Below are positions 44,368-52,611 of a stretch of DNA of 64,000 nucleotides, piece by piece. The translations under genes and the position numbers were made by a program. Position 1 is the stretch's first letter, and every line of letters starts with the position of its first letter. This DNA is from Alsobacter sp045348435 (GTDB lineage: Bacteria; Pseudomonadota; Alphaproteobacteria; Rhizobiales; Beijerinckiaceae), in contig NZ_CP157484.1 in assembly GCF_045348435.1 (NCBI RefSeq), positions 5,084,001 through 5,148,000 of the forward strand. The letters are read 5' to 3'. A model generated the notes under the pieces. That model was not told the DNA's origin and did no database searches. It worked only from the letters and a program-made list of their open reading frames with translations.

Positions 44368-45272
44368 GCGCTCCCCGCAAGCATCGCGTCGACGTCCATG
44401 GCTGGATCGTGCTCGACAAGCCGGTCGGCATGACGTCGACCCACGCGGTCGCGGCGCTGCGCCGCCTCCTCAACGCCAAGAAGGCCGGCCACGCCGGCAC
44501 GTTGGATCCGCTCGCCTCCGGCATCCTGCCGCTCGCCTTCGGCGAAGCCACCAAGACGGTTCCGTATGTGGTGGACGGCGAGAAGGCCTACACCTTCACG
44601 GTCGCATGGGGGACCGAGACCGACACCGACGACACCGAAGGCCGCGCCGTCGCGACCAGCGACGAGCGCCCCGCTGCGGCCGCCATCGAAGCCGCGCTGC
44701 CGGCCTTCATCGGGGCCGTCTCGCAGGTGCCGCCGCGCTATTCGGCGATCAAGATCGACGGTGAGCGCGCCTATGACCTCGCCCGCGACGGCGAGGAGGT
44801 GGAAATGGTCGCCCGGACGGTCGAGATCCACGCGCTGAGGCTGCTCGCCCACGACCGGGATTCGGCGACCTTCGAGGCTGAATGCGGCAAGGGGACCTAT
44901 GTGCGCGCCATTGCGCGCGACCTCGGCCGCATGCTCGGATGCCTCGGCCATGTCACGGCGCTGCGGCGGACTCGCGTGGGACCGTTCACGCTCGACGACG
45001 CGACGCCCTGGTCGGCGGTGGCGGACGATCCGCAAGCCGCAGCGCGAGCCTTGCTTCCCGTCGAGGGAGGACTTACGGAATTGCCGTGCGTGATCCTGTC
45101 GCGGGACGGGGCGATGCGCCTGCGGCGGGGCCAGTCGGTGATCCTGAGGGGCCGCGACGCCCCGGCCGAGGGCGGGCCCGTCTATGGATCCTGCAGCGGC
45201 GTGGTGATCGCCGTCGGCATGGTGGAGAGAGGAGAACTGGTCCCGAGCAGGGTGTTCAACCTGCCGTTCTGA
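44364..45272 (+). CDS. truB: tRNA pseudouridine(55) synthase
   Basis: A 302-residue TruB. The N-terminus GWIVLDKPVGMTSTHAVAAL is followed by the catalytic motif HAGTLDPLASGILPLAFGEA (Asp about residue 45), then KAYTFTVAWGTETDTDDTEG, and a C-terminal PUA-like region. It makes psi55 in the T-loop of tRNAs. ATG overlaps the rbfA stop (ATGA). No clear intrinsic terminator follows, although a GC hairpin (45311-45337, GCGCCCGC / GCGGGCGC) lies 39 nt downstream without a T-run. Confidence 0.96.
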   Translation: MSAPRKHRVDVHGWIVLDKPVGMTSTHAVAALRRLLNAKKAGHAGTLDPLASGILPLAFGEATKTVPYVVDGEKAYTFTVAWGTETDTDDTEGRAVATSDERPAAAAIEAALPAFIGAVSQVPPRYSAIKIDGERAYDLARDGEEVEMVARTVEIHALRLLAHDRDSATFEAECGKGTYVRAIARDLGRMLGCLGHVTALRRTRVGPFTLDDATPWSAVADDPQAAARALLPVEGGLTELPCVILSRDGAMRLRRGQSVILRGRDAPAEGGPVYGSCSGVVIAVGMVERGELVPSRVFNLPF

Positions 45273-45388
45273 CGGCTTCGTGGTCGCGGAGCCGAGAAAC
45301 CAACAAAGGAGCGCCCGCAGGCATTTTAAGCGGGCGCCATGCGTCGAGCCGGCGATTTCCGGCAGAAGCGATTGCTGGACGGTGATTG

Positions 45389-45970
45389 ATGAAGACGATT
45401 GTGATGATCGACGGCGGGCATTTGCGCGTTCTGTCCCGGCAGGCCGGCCTGGTCTATGACGCCGACCTGATCGAAGCCGTGGGCCGCGGCTGCGTGGACC
45501 GCGCCGAAACTCTCATCCGCATCCACTATTACGATTGCGTGCCCTTCAACGGGCTGGTGCGCCTGCCGGTCAGCGGCCTGGAGCGCGACTTCGCCGGCTC
45601 GGACCGCTGGCTCTACGAGCTCTCCGAGCGGGACTACCTGCTGGTGCGGCTCGGCAGCCTGAAATTCCGCGGCTTCAAGCCCCGCTCCCTGCCCATCCTG
45701 CCCACCGTCAACGACGACGATTTCCGGCCGGATTTCGAGCAGCGCGGGCTCGACCTGCGCATCGGGCTCGACATCGGCGACATCCTGCATCAGCGCCAGG
45801 CCGAGCGCCTGATCTGGGTGACGGGCGATCCCGGCCTGGCCCCGGCCTTCGAGCAGGCCCGCCGCGCCGGGCTGCAGGTCGTGGTGGCGTCCTTCCCGGC
45901 CCAGCGCCTGCCGTCCGAGCTGCTGTGGAACTCCGACATGAACCGCCAGATGGACTGGCCGGCGCTTTAG
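45389..45970 (+). CDS. NYN/LabA-like PIN-fold domain protein
   Basis: A 193-residue protein of the NYN (LabA/DUF88) family with the PIN-like RNase fold. The first strand is TIVMIDGGHLRVL (metal-site Asp about residue 7) and later acidic motifs are LRIGLDIGDILHQRQ and WVTGDPGLAPAFEQA (Asp). Such proteins are predicted single-metal RNases acting on RNA, sometimes linked with translation genes. ATG 45389 is used; a TTG directly before it would add one residue. It sits between truB and an MBL hydrolase gene, on the same strand as both. Confidence 0.85.
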   Translation: MKTIVMIDGGHLRVLSRQAGLVYDADLIEAVGRGCVDRAETLIRIHYYDCVPFNGLVRLPVSGLERDFAGSDRWLYELSERDYLLVRLGSLKFRGFKPRSLPILPTVNDDDFRPDFEQRGLDLRIGLDIGDILHQRQAERLIWVTGDPGLAPAFEQARRAGLQVVVASFPAQRLPSELLWNSDMNRQMDWPAL

Positions 45971-46066
45971 ATCGCGCCAAAGCTTGCTCTCGCGCCTCCG
46001 GGGCCTCGCCTTGCGGGACGAGGCGCATTAGGTCTGGCGTGATCCATCCGTGCCGCCGGAGCCGTC

Positions 46067-46744
46067 ATGCACCCCTTCTCCCTCCTGGTCGTCCCCGTCA
46101 CGCCGTTTCAGCAGAACTGCTCCGTTCTGGTGTGCTCCCGCACCCGCAAGGCCGCCGTGGTCGATCCCGGCGGCGATCTCGACCGCGTCCGCGCCGCCAT
46201 CGCCCAGTCGGGCGGCGAGGTGGAGAAGATCCTGCTCACCCATGGGCATATCGACCACGCCGGCGGCGCGGCCGAGCTCGCCGAGGCGCTGGGCGTCCCG
46301 GTCGAGGGCCCGCACCGCGACGAGGCCGCCATCCTGGCCAACCTGCCGCAGAGCGGCGCGCGCTTCGGCGTCACGGGCGTGCGGCCGGTGACGCCCGACC
46401 GCTGGCTGGCGGAGGGCGACGAGGTGACGGTCGGCGACCTCGTCTTCGACGTGCTGCATTGCCCCGGCCATTCGCCCGGCAGCGTCGTGCTGGTCTGGCG
46501 CCGCCCGGCGCCGGCGCCCGGCCAGGAGGCGTCCGCCCGCCCGCAGGGGTTCGCCCTGATGGGCGACGTGCTGTTCAAGGGCTCCGTCGGCCGCACCGAC
46601 CTGCCGGGCGGCAGCCACGCCCAGCTCATCGCCTCCATCCGCGACAAGGTTCTGCCGCTGGGCGACGACGTCGCCTTCCTGCCCGGCCACGGCCCGATGA
46701 GCACGATCGGCGACGAGCGCCTGACCAACCCCTACCTGACCTGA
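46067..46744 (+). CDS. MBL-fold metallo-hydrolase (glyoxalase II-like, YcbL type)
   Basis: A 225-residue metallo-beta-lactamase-fold protein. The zinc motif THGHIDHAGG is at about residues 59-68, with further ligands His in LHCPGHSPGSVV (about 137) and GDVLFKGSVGRTDLPGG (about 167-183), and a closing His in LPGHGPMS. It matches the YcbL/glyoxalase II-like subgroup, which hydrolyses thioesters such as S-lactoylglutathione. Exact substrate not readable. It is followed by rpsO after 214 nt with its own leader. Confidence 0.88.
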   Translation: MHPFSLLVVPVTPFQQNCSVLVCSRTRKAAVVDPGGDLDRVRAAIAQSGGEVEKILLTHGHIDHAGGAAELAEALGVPVEGPHRDEAAILANLPQSGARFGVTGVRPVTPDRWLAEGDEVTVGDLVFDVLHCPGHSPGSVVLVWRRPAPAPGQEASARPQGFALMGDVLFKGSVGRTDLPGGSHAQLIASIRDKVLPLGDDVAFLPGHGPMSTIGDERLTNPYLT

Positions 46745-46894
46745 CGTCCGAGCGGCGGCGGGCGGCGAATGATCGCTGGATTTTCCCGCCGGATCGTGTC
46801 ATGAGACCGCCATCGCGCCGGCCATCGCCGGCGCGAGCCGCTTTGGCGCGACCCTGCTGGACGACATCCCGGCACGGCCGACTTGCGGAGCGAT

Positions 46895-46939
46895 GCGACC
46901 CTTGAGGGTTCGCTCGCCGCCCTCCGGGGCGAAAGCCCC
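46895..46939 (+). promoter_or_regulatory. rpsO leader with two hairpins, candidate S15 autoregulatory site
   Basis: Two small hairpins lie directly upstream of rpsO: GCGACCC / GGGTTCGC (46895-46913, TTGA loop, one bulge) and GGGGC-GAAA-GCCCC (46926-46939, GNRA tetraloop), the second ending 7 nt before the AAGGA ribosome-binding site. S15 is known to repress its own mRNA by binding leader structures, including a distinct form in Alphaproteobacteria. I cannot match the exact published structure by eye. Confidence 0.45.
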
Positions 46940-46958
46940 TCATCAGAAAGGATATCCG

Positions 46959-47228
46959 ATGTCGATCACCGCGGAGCGCAAGCAGGCGCTCATCACCGAT
47001 TACGCCACGAAGTCCGGCGACACCGGCTCGCCCGAGGTCCAGGTCGCGATCCTGACGGAGCGCATCACCAACCTCACCGAGCACTTCAAGACCCACGGCA
47101 AGGACAACCATTCCCGCCGCGGCCTGCTGAAGCTGGTGTCGCAGCGCCGTTCGCTGCTCGACTATCTGAAGAGCCGCGACGACGCCCGGTACCGCACCCT
47201 GATCGAGCGCCTCGGCATCCGCCGCTGA
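46959..47228 (+). CDS. rpsO: 30S ribosomal protein S15
   Basis: An 89-residue S15 with the normal length and the family core GDTGSPEVQVAILTERITNL, HFKTHGKDNHSRRGLLKLV and the C-terminal YLKSRDDARYRTLIERLGIR. It binds the central domain of 16S rRNA early in 30S assembly. AAGGA lies 8 nt upstream. It comes before pnp, a widely conserved pair, with a 356-nt spacer. Confidence 0.98.
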   Translation: MSITAERKQALITDYATKSGDTGSPEVQVAILTERITNLTEHFKTHGKDNHSRRGLLKLVSQRRSLLDYLKSRDDARYRTLIERLGIRR

Positions 47229-47584
47229 GCGCCTCCCGCCGGGGATCCGGCGGCACGACCCTCGTCGCGGCGGCCACCCTTCGCCGCGACGCACTCCGGA
47301 GCCGAGGCTCCAGGCCCGGGCGCAGGCCCGGCCGACCCTGAGGGGCGCAGCGCCGCCCCGTGTCCGTGTAGGCGTCGCGATCCGTGTCGTGGCGCATCAG
47401 GCAGGCGAAGGCGTGGTGCCGTCGCCGCCGAAACCCGGCCAGACCTGACGTTCATGGCAGGATCGCCGGATGCTTTTCCGCCCGGAACAGGCCGCATCGG
47501 CCATGGCCCGGGGGGCGACGGGGAAGCTTCTCGCCGTCTTGCTCATGGCGTCGGTCTCGCCGATTGGCTGATAGAGACCGACCG
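47229..47584 (+). promoter_or_regulatory. rpsO-pnp spacer with long stem-loops (pnp leader)
   Basis: The 356 nt hold strong hairpins near rpsO: CCGCCGG / CCGGCGG (47236-47253, GGAT loop) and a perfect 9-bp stem GTCGCGGCG / CGCCGCGAC (47264-47290). In E. coli the pnp leader folds into an RNase III-cleaved structure that lets PNPase repress itself; a comparable role is plausible here. A 33-codon frame (47470-47571) with a hydrophobic end is open just before pnp, but has no supporting evidence. No other gene is seen. Confidence 0.4.
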
Positions 47585-49726
47585 ATGTTCGATGTCCAGA
47601 AAGTGGAACTGACCTGGGCGGGGCGCAAGCTCACGCTCGAGACCGGCAAGATCGCCCGCCAGGCCGATGGCGCGGTGCTGGCGACCTATGGGGAGACCAC
47701 CGTGCTCGCCACCGTGGTGTCCGCCCGCGAGCCCAAGGCGGGGATCGATTTCTTCCCCCTCACCGTCAACTACCAGGAAAAGGCCTTTGCGGCCGGCCGC
47801 ATCCCGGGCGGCTACTTCAAGCGCGAGGGCCGGCCGACCGAGAAGGAGACGCTCGTCTCCCGCCTCATCGACCGCCCCATCCGTCCCCTGTTCGTCGAGG
47901 GCTACCGCAACGAGACGCAGGTCATCGTGACGGTGCTGTCGCATGACCTGGAGAACGATCCCGACATCGTCGCCATGGTGGCGGCCTCCGCCGCGCTGAC
48001 GCTCTCCGGCGTGCCCTTCATGGGCCCGGTCGGCGCCGCCCGCGTCGGCTATGTCAACGGCCAGTACAAGCTCAACCCCACCGTCGCCGAGCTCAAGGAC
48101 AGCGTCCTCGACCTCGTGGTGGCGGGCACCGCCGACGCCGTCCTGATGGTGGAGTCGGAGGCCAAGGAGCTTCCCGAGGACGTCATGCTCGGCGCCGTCA
48201 TGCACGGCCACAAGGGCTTCCAGCCGGTGATCGACGCGATCATCAAGCTGGCCGAGCGCGCCGCCAAGGAGCCGCGCGACTTCCAGACCCCGGACAACTC
48301 CGCCGTCGAGAAGCGCATCCTCGACCTCGTCGAGGCCGACCTGCGCGACGCCTTCACCACCCCGGTGAAGCAGACCCGCCAGGAGAAGGTCGCGGCCGCC
48401 AAGGCCAAGGCCGCCGCCGCCCTGATGGGCGAGGGCGTCGAGAACCCGCTCGACAAGCAGCTCTTCGGCACGGTGTTCAAGGACGCCGAGGCCAAGATCG
48501 TGCGCTGGAACATCCTCGACACCGGCGTGCGCATCGACGGGCGCGACAACAAGACCGTCCGCCCGATCGTGGCGGAAGCCGGCATCCTGCCGCGCGCCCA
48601 CGGCTCGGCGCTGTTCACGCGCGGCGAGACGCAGGCCATGGTGGTGGCCACGCTCGGCACCAGCGACGACGAGCAGTACATCGACTCGCTGGAAGGCACC
48701 TACAAGGAGACGTTCCTCCTTCACTACAACTTCCCGCCCTACAGCGTCGGCGAGACCGGCCGCATGGGCTCGCCCGGCCGCCGCGAGATCGGCCACGGCA
48801 AGCTCGCCTGGCGCGCCATGCGCCCGATGCTGCCCGCCCATCACGAGTTCCCCTACACCATCCGCCTCGTCTCGGAGATCACCGAGTCGAACGGGTCGTC
48901 CTCGATGGCGACGGTGTGCGGCTCCTCGCTGGCCCTCATGGACGCCGGCGTGCCGCTGCGCGCCCCGGTGGCCGGCATCGCTATGGGCCTCATCCTGGAG
49001 GGCGAGCGCTACGCGGTGCTCAGCGACATCCTGGGCGACGAGGACCATCTCGGCGACATGGACTTCAAGGTGGCCGGCACCGAGAACGGCGTGACGTCCC
49101 TGCAGATGGACATCAAGATCGCCGGCATCACCGAGGAGATCATGCGGGTCGCCCTCGACCAGGCCAAGGGTGGGCGCCTGCACATCCTCGGCGAGATGGC
49201 GAAGGGCCTCTCCGGCGCCCGCCAGGAGCTCGGCCAGTACGCGCCGCGCATCGAGACGATCAAGATCCCGACCGACAAGATCCGCGAAGTGATCGGCACC
49301 GGCGGCAAGGTGATCCGCGAGATCGTCGAGAAGACCGGCGCCAAGATCAACGTCGAGGACGACGGCACCGTCAAGGTCGCCTCCTCGGACGCCGCCTCCA
49401 TCACGGCCGCGCTGAACTGGATCAAGTCCATCGCCAGCGAGCCCGAGATCGGCGTGATCTATGACGGCACGGTGGTGAAGACGACCGACTTCGGCGCCTT
49501 CGTGAACTTCTTCGGCGCCAAGGACGGCCTGGTCCACATCAGCCAGCTCGCCGCCAACCGCGTCAACAAGGTCACGGACGTGGTCAAGGAAGGCGACAAG
49601 GTCAAGGTCAAGCTGCTCGGCTTCGACGAGCGCGGCAAGGTCCGCCTGTCGATGAAGATCGTCGACCAGGCCACCGGCGAGGACCTGGAGAAGAAGCAGG
49701 GCGGCGAGGCGGCTGCGGGGGAGTGA
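47585..49726 (+). CDS. pnp: Polyribonucleotide nucleotidyltransferase (PNPase)
   Basis: A 713-residue PNPase. The order is: two RNase PH domains (FDVQKVELTWAGRKLTLETG at the start; catalytic-core RMGSPGRREIGHGKLAWRAM and the Asp-rich GDEDHLGDMDFKVAGTENG near residues 480-500) with a helical linker between, then KH (IREVIGTGGKVIREIVEKTG, about 567-586) and S1 domains (YDGTVVKTTDFGAFVNFFGA, about 627-646). It degrades RNA 3' to 5' using phosphate. The start ATG 47585 is the family start; the frame is open upstream. A strong terminator follows. Confidence 0.97.
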   Translation: MFDVQKVELTWAGRKLTLETGKIARQADGAVLATYGETTVLATVVSAREPKAGIDFFPLTVNYQEKAFAAGRIPGGYFKREGRPTEKETLVSRLIDRPIRPLFVEGYRNETQVIVTVLSHDLENDPDIVAMVAASAALTLSGVPFMGPVGAARVGYVNGQYKLNPTVAELKDSVLDLVVAGTADAVLMVESEAKELPEDVMLGAVMHGHKGFQPVIDAIIKLAERAAKEPRDFQTPDNSAVEKRILDLVEADLRDAFTTPVKQTRQEKVAAAKAKAAAALMGEGVENPLDKQLFGTVFKDAEAKIVRWNILDTGVRIDGRDNKTVRPIVAEAGILPRAHGSALFTRGETQAMVVATLGTSDDEQYIDSLEGTYKETFLLHYNFPPYSVGETGRMGSPGRREIGHGKLAWRAMRPMLPAHHEFPYTIRLVSEITESNGSSSMATVCGSSLALMDAGVPLRAPVAGIAMGLILEGERYAVLSDILGDEDHLGDMDFKVAGTENGVTSLQMDIKIAGITEEIMRVALDQAKGGRLHILGEMAKGLSGARQELGQYAPRIETIKIPTDKIREVIGTGGKVIREIVEKTGAKINVEDDGTVKVASSDAASITAALNWIKSIASEPEIGVIYDGTVVKTTDFGAFVNFFGAKDGLVHISQLAANRVNKVTDVVKEGDKVKVKLLGFDERGKVRLSMKIVDQATGEDLEKKQGGEAAAGE

Positions 49727-49769
49727 TTCTCGCGCGCTGATCGTAACCCGCCTGGGTTGAGTTTTTGGC

Positions 49770-49803
49770 CCCCCGCGTCCGCAAGGACGCGGGGGTTTTT
49801 GAT
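49770..49803 (+). terminator. Intrinsic terminator of pnp
   Basis: 11-bp perfect stem CCCCCGCGTCC (49770-49780) / GGACGCGGGGG (49785-49795), loop GCAA, then a T-run (49796-49801, with one interruption). It lies 43 nt after pnp. The GC-rich core genome ends here and the AT-richer insertion begins immediately after. Confidence 0.92.
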
Positions 49804-49809
49804 TGCAGA

Positions 49810-50412
49810 CTAAGGTGTAGTTTTGCTCATCTTGTCTAAAAACAGGCGGACCAAGACGTGCACCTGAGTAGTTGGATTTGCGAGCTCTTGCTCTTCAAGC
49901 CACTTCGCATTCGCGCAAGCTTTGTATGATCTATCAAAAAGATGTTTAAATGGAATCGTTTTGTTCTTCCTGTGATAATCACTATAAACTGAACGGACCA
50001 GCGTGATCGCATCGTTTTCGTTTGCGATAATCCTTGTAGTCTTTCCAAAGTGAAGGTACAACCAGAGCTCAAAACACCTATTGGAAACGCAAAGATTGAT
50101 TTTGTTTTGCGTAGCTAGCCGGTTTGCCTTTCGTAGATCAGATTCACTAGTGTCGTCCACATCAACAACGCACCAAGTTTGATCGTAACCGCCTCGCCTG
50201 TTGAATTCTGCTTTTGCAAGTTCCACGGCGCGAAGTACGTTCCCCCCGCTGGGCAGATAAATCGGAACCAGCTCAATCCCGCTAGTCCCCAAAACTTGCC
50301 GCCATCCTCGAAAATATCCATCTTCGGTTCGTTGCCCATCGTAGGCAACCGCCATCGTGACAACCCGGTAGGTTCTCCGGCTGCTTTTTCTTATGCGGAA
50401 TGCGGCACTCAA
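49810..50412 (-). CDS. RloB-like protein (TOPRIM-type), second gene of an AbiL/RloAB-type system
   Basis: A 200-residue RloB-family protein. Seen: a basic N-terminus (RIRKSSRRTYRVVT), AYDGQRTEDGYFRGW (about residues 23-37) where the family has EGxxTExxYF, the acidic strand CVVDVDD (Asp 84 and 86), and the RloB signature SNRCFELWLYLHF. RloB folds like TOPRIM nucleases. I use TTG 50412: AAGGA, inside the upstream ATPase's last codons, is spaced 8 nt, and the ATPase stop is 5 nt away; a GTG at 50454 would overlap the ATPase by 37 nt. The first TOPRIM Glu is Asp here (residue 25). Codon use is AT-rich, unlike the neighbours. Likely acquired. Confidence 0.82.
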   Translation of the reverse strand: MSAAFRIRKSSRRTYRVVTMAVAYDGQRTEDGYFRGWRQVLGTSGIELVPIYLPSGGNVLRAVELAKAEFNRRGGYDQTWCVVDVDDTSESDLRKANRLATQNKINLCVSNRCFELWLYLHFGKTTRIIANENDAITLVRSVYSDYHRKNKTIPFKHLFDRSYKACANAKWLEEQELANPTTQVHVLVRLFLDKMSKTTP

Positions 50413-50417
50413 ATGAC

Positions 50418-51731
50418 TTATCCTTCGTTTTGAATGGACTGTGGCCTTCCCCACCCTGCAATGCCAAGGGCGGGCAGCGCTCCATAGCGTCCTCGCAGAT
50501 AACCGGTCTCCAGGTTTTCATCCTTCCTAGGGCTAAATTCTAGCAGTGAATACAGCTCAGACTGACACGCGTTCTTTTCTACAAACCATATCTGATCGCG
50601 CCGAATAAGGCTTTGATCAAGGAGGTTTGTATCATGGGTCGAGAATATTATTTGCCCATTGCCGAGATTTGTAGATTTGCTCTGGAAAAGATCTATAATG
50701 TATCGCGCCATCGCGGGATGTATGCTCTTCTCGAGTTCGTCTACTACTAGGGTATCACCCAGCAAAAGGGCTGCTACGATTCCTGATGCTAGTCCGTATA
50801 GTTTTCGGATTCCGCTGGACTCGTCACGGAACGGAACAACTAATCGTTCCCCGTCATACTCATGAACAAACGATATATCGAATCGGTTTTGTGCAATCAA
50901 CAATTCCTGTAGTTTAGGATCCTGTATATCAAATGGCAGTTCTTTGTCAGCGGCTTGGACTTCGACGTCTACCAAAGACCGATCTGCTGCCTTAAGAATG
51001 CCAAGTACTTCCTGAAACAACAACGATCGACCCTCGATTAGGGATGAGGTGTCCATTGAGCTTGACCGAGTAGCGTCAAAAGCCAGTGGGTCAATTCTGA
51101 GCGTATTGCTAAACCATTCTAGAACTCTCTTTGCTTCTAGCTGATTTTCTTGTGCGGCAACAGCAAGGAACAGACTGTTTTCCCGAGTCCTGCGAGCCAT
51201 AGAATTAAGATCGCGATCGTCACCGCTTAGATGTGGGCTGAATTTCAATGTGGTATCGAACTTGCCATCATTGCTGTTGGTCTTCCTGCGGAATAGCGTC
51301 CTTTCGCGCCCAAGCGGATACGTGTGCAGCCATTCAGCATTAAAGAACTTTGCATTGCCAGAGAAGCCATAAGTATACAGATTATTGTCTAAAACGATGT
51401 CCACTTCAAAAATTGATTGGGGCATGTCAGCGAGTTGACTGGAGGGCATCCGGAATTGCTTTAGCAAAGTGCCACCGCCCGGTTTCCATGCACTATGGGA
51501 GAAAATAACGGCATCCTGCATATAATCTAGAGCGTTCAGCACGTTAGTTTTGCCGGCCGCATTCGCTCCATAGATTGCAGCGACGGGAAGCACGTCCATT
51601 GTTCTTCTAGTACCGACCGCGGCAGCGATTGGTACATCAGGCAAACTTTTATCGGATCGATGTGCTTTGAGTGAGATCTCGGCTCGGTCTTTGAAGGATC
51701 GAAAATTACTGAACCTGAAAGCCATAAGCAT
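50418..51731 (-). CDS. AAA/ABC-type ATPase (RloA/AbiLi-like), first gene of the pair
   Basis: A 437-residue SMC/OLD-like ABC ATPase. It has Walker A GANAAGKT (residues 55-62) after an N-terminal FRFSNFRSFKD, an ABC signature region ESSGIRKLYGLASG (about 304-317), Walker B LVVDELEKSIHP (Asp 331, Glu 332) and the H-loop His in IIFSTHDTN (about 366). ATG 51731 is chosen for its GAGGAG 6 nt upstream; the frame continues to 51764. Members with an RloB partner form the lactococcal AbiL-type abortive-infection system and Rlo genes in R-M loci. The ATPase likely senses phage infection and triggers the RloB effector. About 45% GC by eye, far below the window. Confidence 0.88.
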   Translation of the reverse strand: MLMAFRFSNFRSFKDRAEISLKAHRSDKSLPDVPIAAAVGTRRTMDVLPVAAIYGANAAGKTNVLNALDYMQDAVIFSHSAWKPGGGTLLKQFRMPSSQLADMPQSIFEVDIVLDNNLYTYGFSGNAKFFNAEWLHTYPLGRERTLFRRKTNSNDGKFDTTLKFSPHLSGDDRDLNSMARRTRENSLFLAVAAQENQLEAKRVLEWFSNTLRIDPLAFDATRSSSMDTSSLIEGRSLLFQEVLGILKAADRSLVDVEVQAADKELPFDIQDPKLQELLIAQNRFDISFVHEYDGERLVVPFRDESSGIRKLYGLASGIVAALLLGDTLVVDELEKSIHPAMARYIIDLFQSKSTNLGNGQIIFSTHDTNLLDQSLIRRDQIWFVEKNACQSELYSLLEFSPRKDENLETGYLRGRYGALPALGIAGWGRPQSIQNEG

Positions 51732-52014
51732 GGCGCTCTCCTCAAAAGCGTAGGCGTGGTGCATTCAAGTCCGAAAATGTGAAAAGTCCACAAAAAATCT
51801 CACCAGAGGCGAATTTTAAATCTATATCCCGCGGACGGCCCCATGTAGCGGCACCGGCACAAGCAAACCCGGACGCTCGCCCCACAGCCTTGGCTCCCAC
51901 TTAGACCGGAGTAAAACCCGAAAAGCTGTCGGCGGCGACTGCATTGCCTAGCTTGGCATCCCTCCCCGAACCTGCCAGCCTGCGCGCCTCATCGCGACAC
52001 TCGGAGCCCCCCCC
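51732..52014. other. Right boundary of the AT-rich insertion
   Basis: Between the ATPase start and the rhodanese gene. The AT-rich composition ends near 51840, after which sequence returns to high GC. I found no integrase, tRNA end or direct repeats that would mark att sites. The left edge of the insertion coincides with the pnp terminator near 49803. Confidence 0.5.
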
Positions 52015-52395
52015 ATGCCCAAAACCTCCAAAGACCTCCTCGCCGAGGCCAACGCCACGGTCCCGAAGCTCGCGCCGGCCGAGGCCGCGGCGCGGATCGG
52101 GCAGGGGGGCGTGCTGGTGCTCGATATCCGCGACAGCGCCGAGCTGCAGGCCACGGGCAGAATCGCGGGGTCGCTGCATGTGCCGCGCGGGAGCCTGGAG
52201 TTCAAGGCCGATCCCGATAATCCGCTCTACGACCCGGCCTTCCAGAAGGACCGGCCCATCCTGGTCCACTGCGCCGCCGGCGGCCGCGCCGCGCTGGCGG
52301 GCAAGACCCTGCAGGAGATGGGCTACACGAACGTGGTCAATATCGGCGGCTTCAAGGACCTGGCCGAGGCGGGCGTCCCAGTGGAGAAGCCCTGA
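52015..52395 (+). CDS. Rhodanese-like domain protein
   Basis: A 126-residue single-domain rhodanese. The active-site loop HCAAGGRAALAGKTL places the catalytic Cys at about residue 82; the N-terminal VLVLDIRDSAELQATGRIAG and late EMGYTNVVNIGGFKDL are family-typical. It transfers sulfane sulfur, for example from thiosulfate, in the cytosol. It begins just right of the acquired cassette and is followed by a palindromic repeat, then the gene-free stretch. Confidence 0.9.
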   Translation: MPKTSKDLLAEANATVPKLAPAEAAARIGQGGVLVLDIRDSAELQATGRIAGSLHVPRGSLEFKADPDNPLYDPAFQKDRPILVHCAAGGRAALAGKTLQEMGYTNVVNIGGFKDLAEAGVPVEKP

Positions 52396-52417
52396 CGGCC
52401 CACGGCGCCCAAGCGCA

Positions 52418-52545
52418 CCGTCATCCCCGGCGCGCCGAAGGCGCGGGAAGGGGATCCAGGCGGCCGGGCGAGGGGCGCCTTCTTCGGGACCCTCTCCGGA
52501 TCCCCTTCCCCTCCGCGGCTGCGCCGCTCCGGCCGGGGATGACGG
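52418..52545. repeat. Palindromic dispersed repeat, family A, copy 5 (inverted)
   Basis: A 128-bp copy in the opposite orientation to the other four: CCGTCATCCCCGGCGCGCC at its left end and GGCCGGGGATGACGG at its right end, with CTCCGCGGCTGCGCCGCTCC in the body. It has the same length as copy 4. Confidence 0.85.
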
Positions 52546-52578
52546 GGGTGGCGCCTCCGGTGGCGAGCGGACGCGGCC

Positions 52579-52605
52579 TTGACAGCCGGATAAAATTCCT
52601 ATAAC
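52579..52605 (+). promoter_or_regulatory. Promoter-like sequence upstream of a structured region
   Basis: TTGACA (52579-52584) and TATAAC (52600-52605). The -35 box is perfect, but the spacer is only 15 nt. It sits in a local AT-rich patch in otherwise GC-rich DNA and points into the candidate RNA. Confidence 0.4.
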
Positions 52606-52611
52606 CGTGTT

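Noticed and set aside
45311..45337. Intrinsic terminator after truB
   Set aside because: The stem is present but there is no T-run, so it is not called as a terminator.
47470..47571. 33-codon leader peptide before pnp
   Set aside because: It has no convincing ribosome-binding site or family; open frames of this size are common in GC-rich DNA.
51732..52014. tRNA end or att site at the edge of the AT-rich cassette
   Set aside because: No tRNA-like T-loop, direct repeat or integrase was found on either side.
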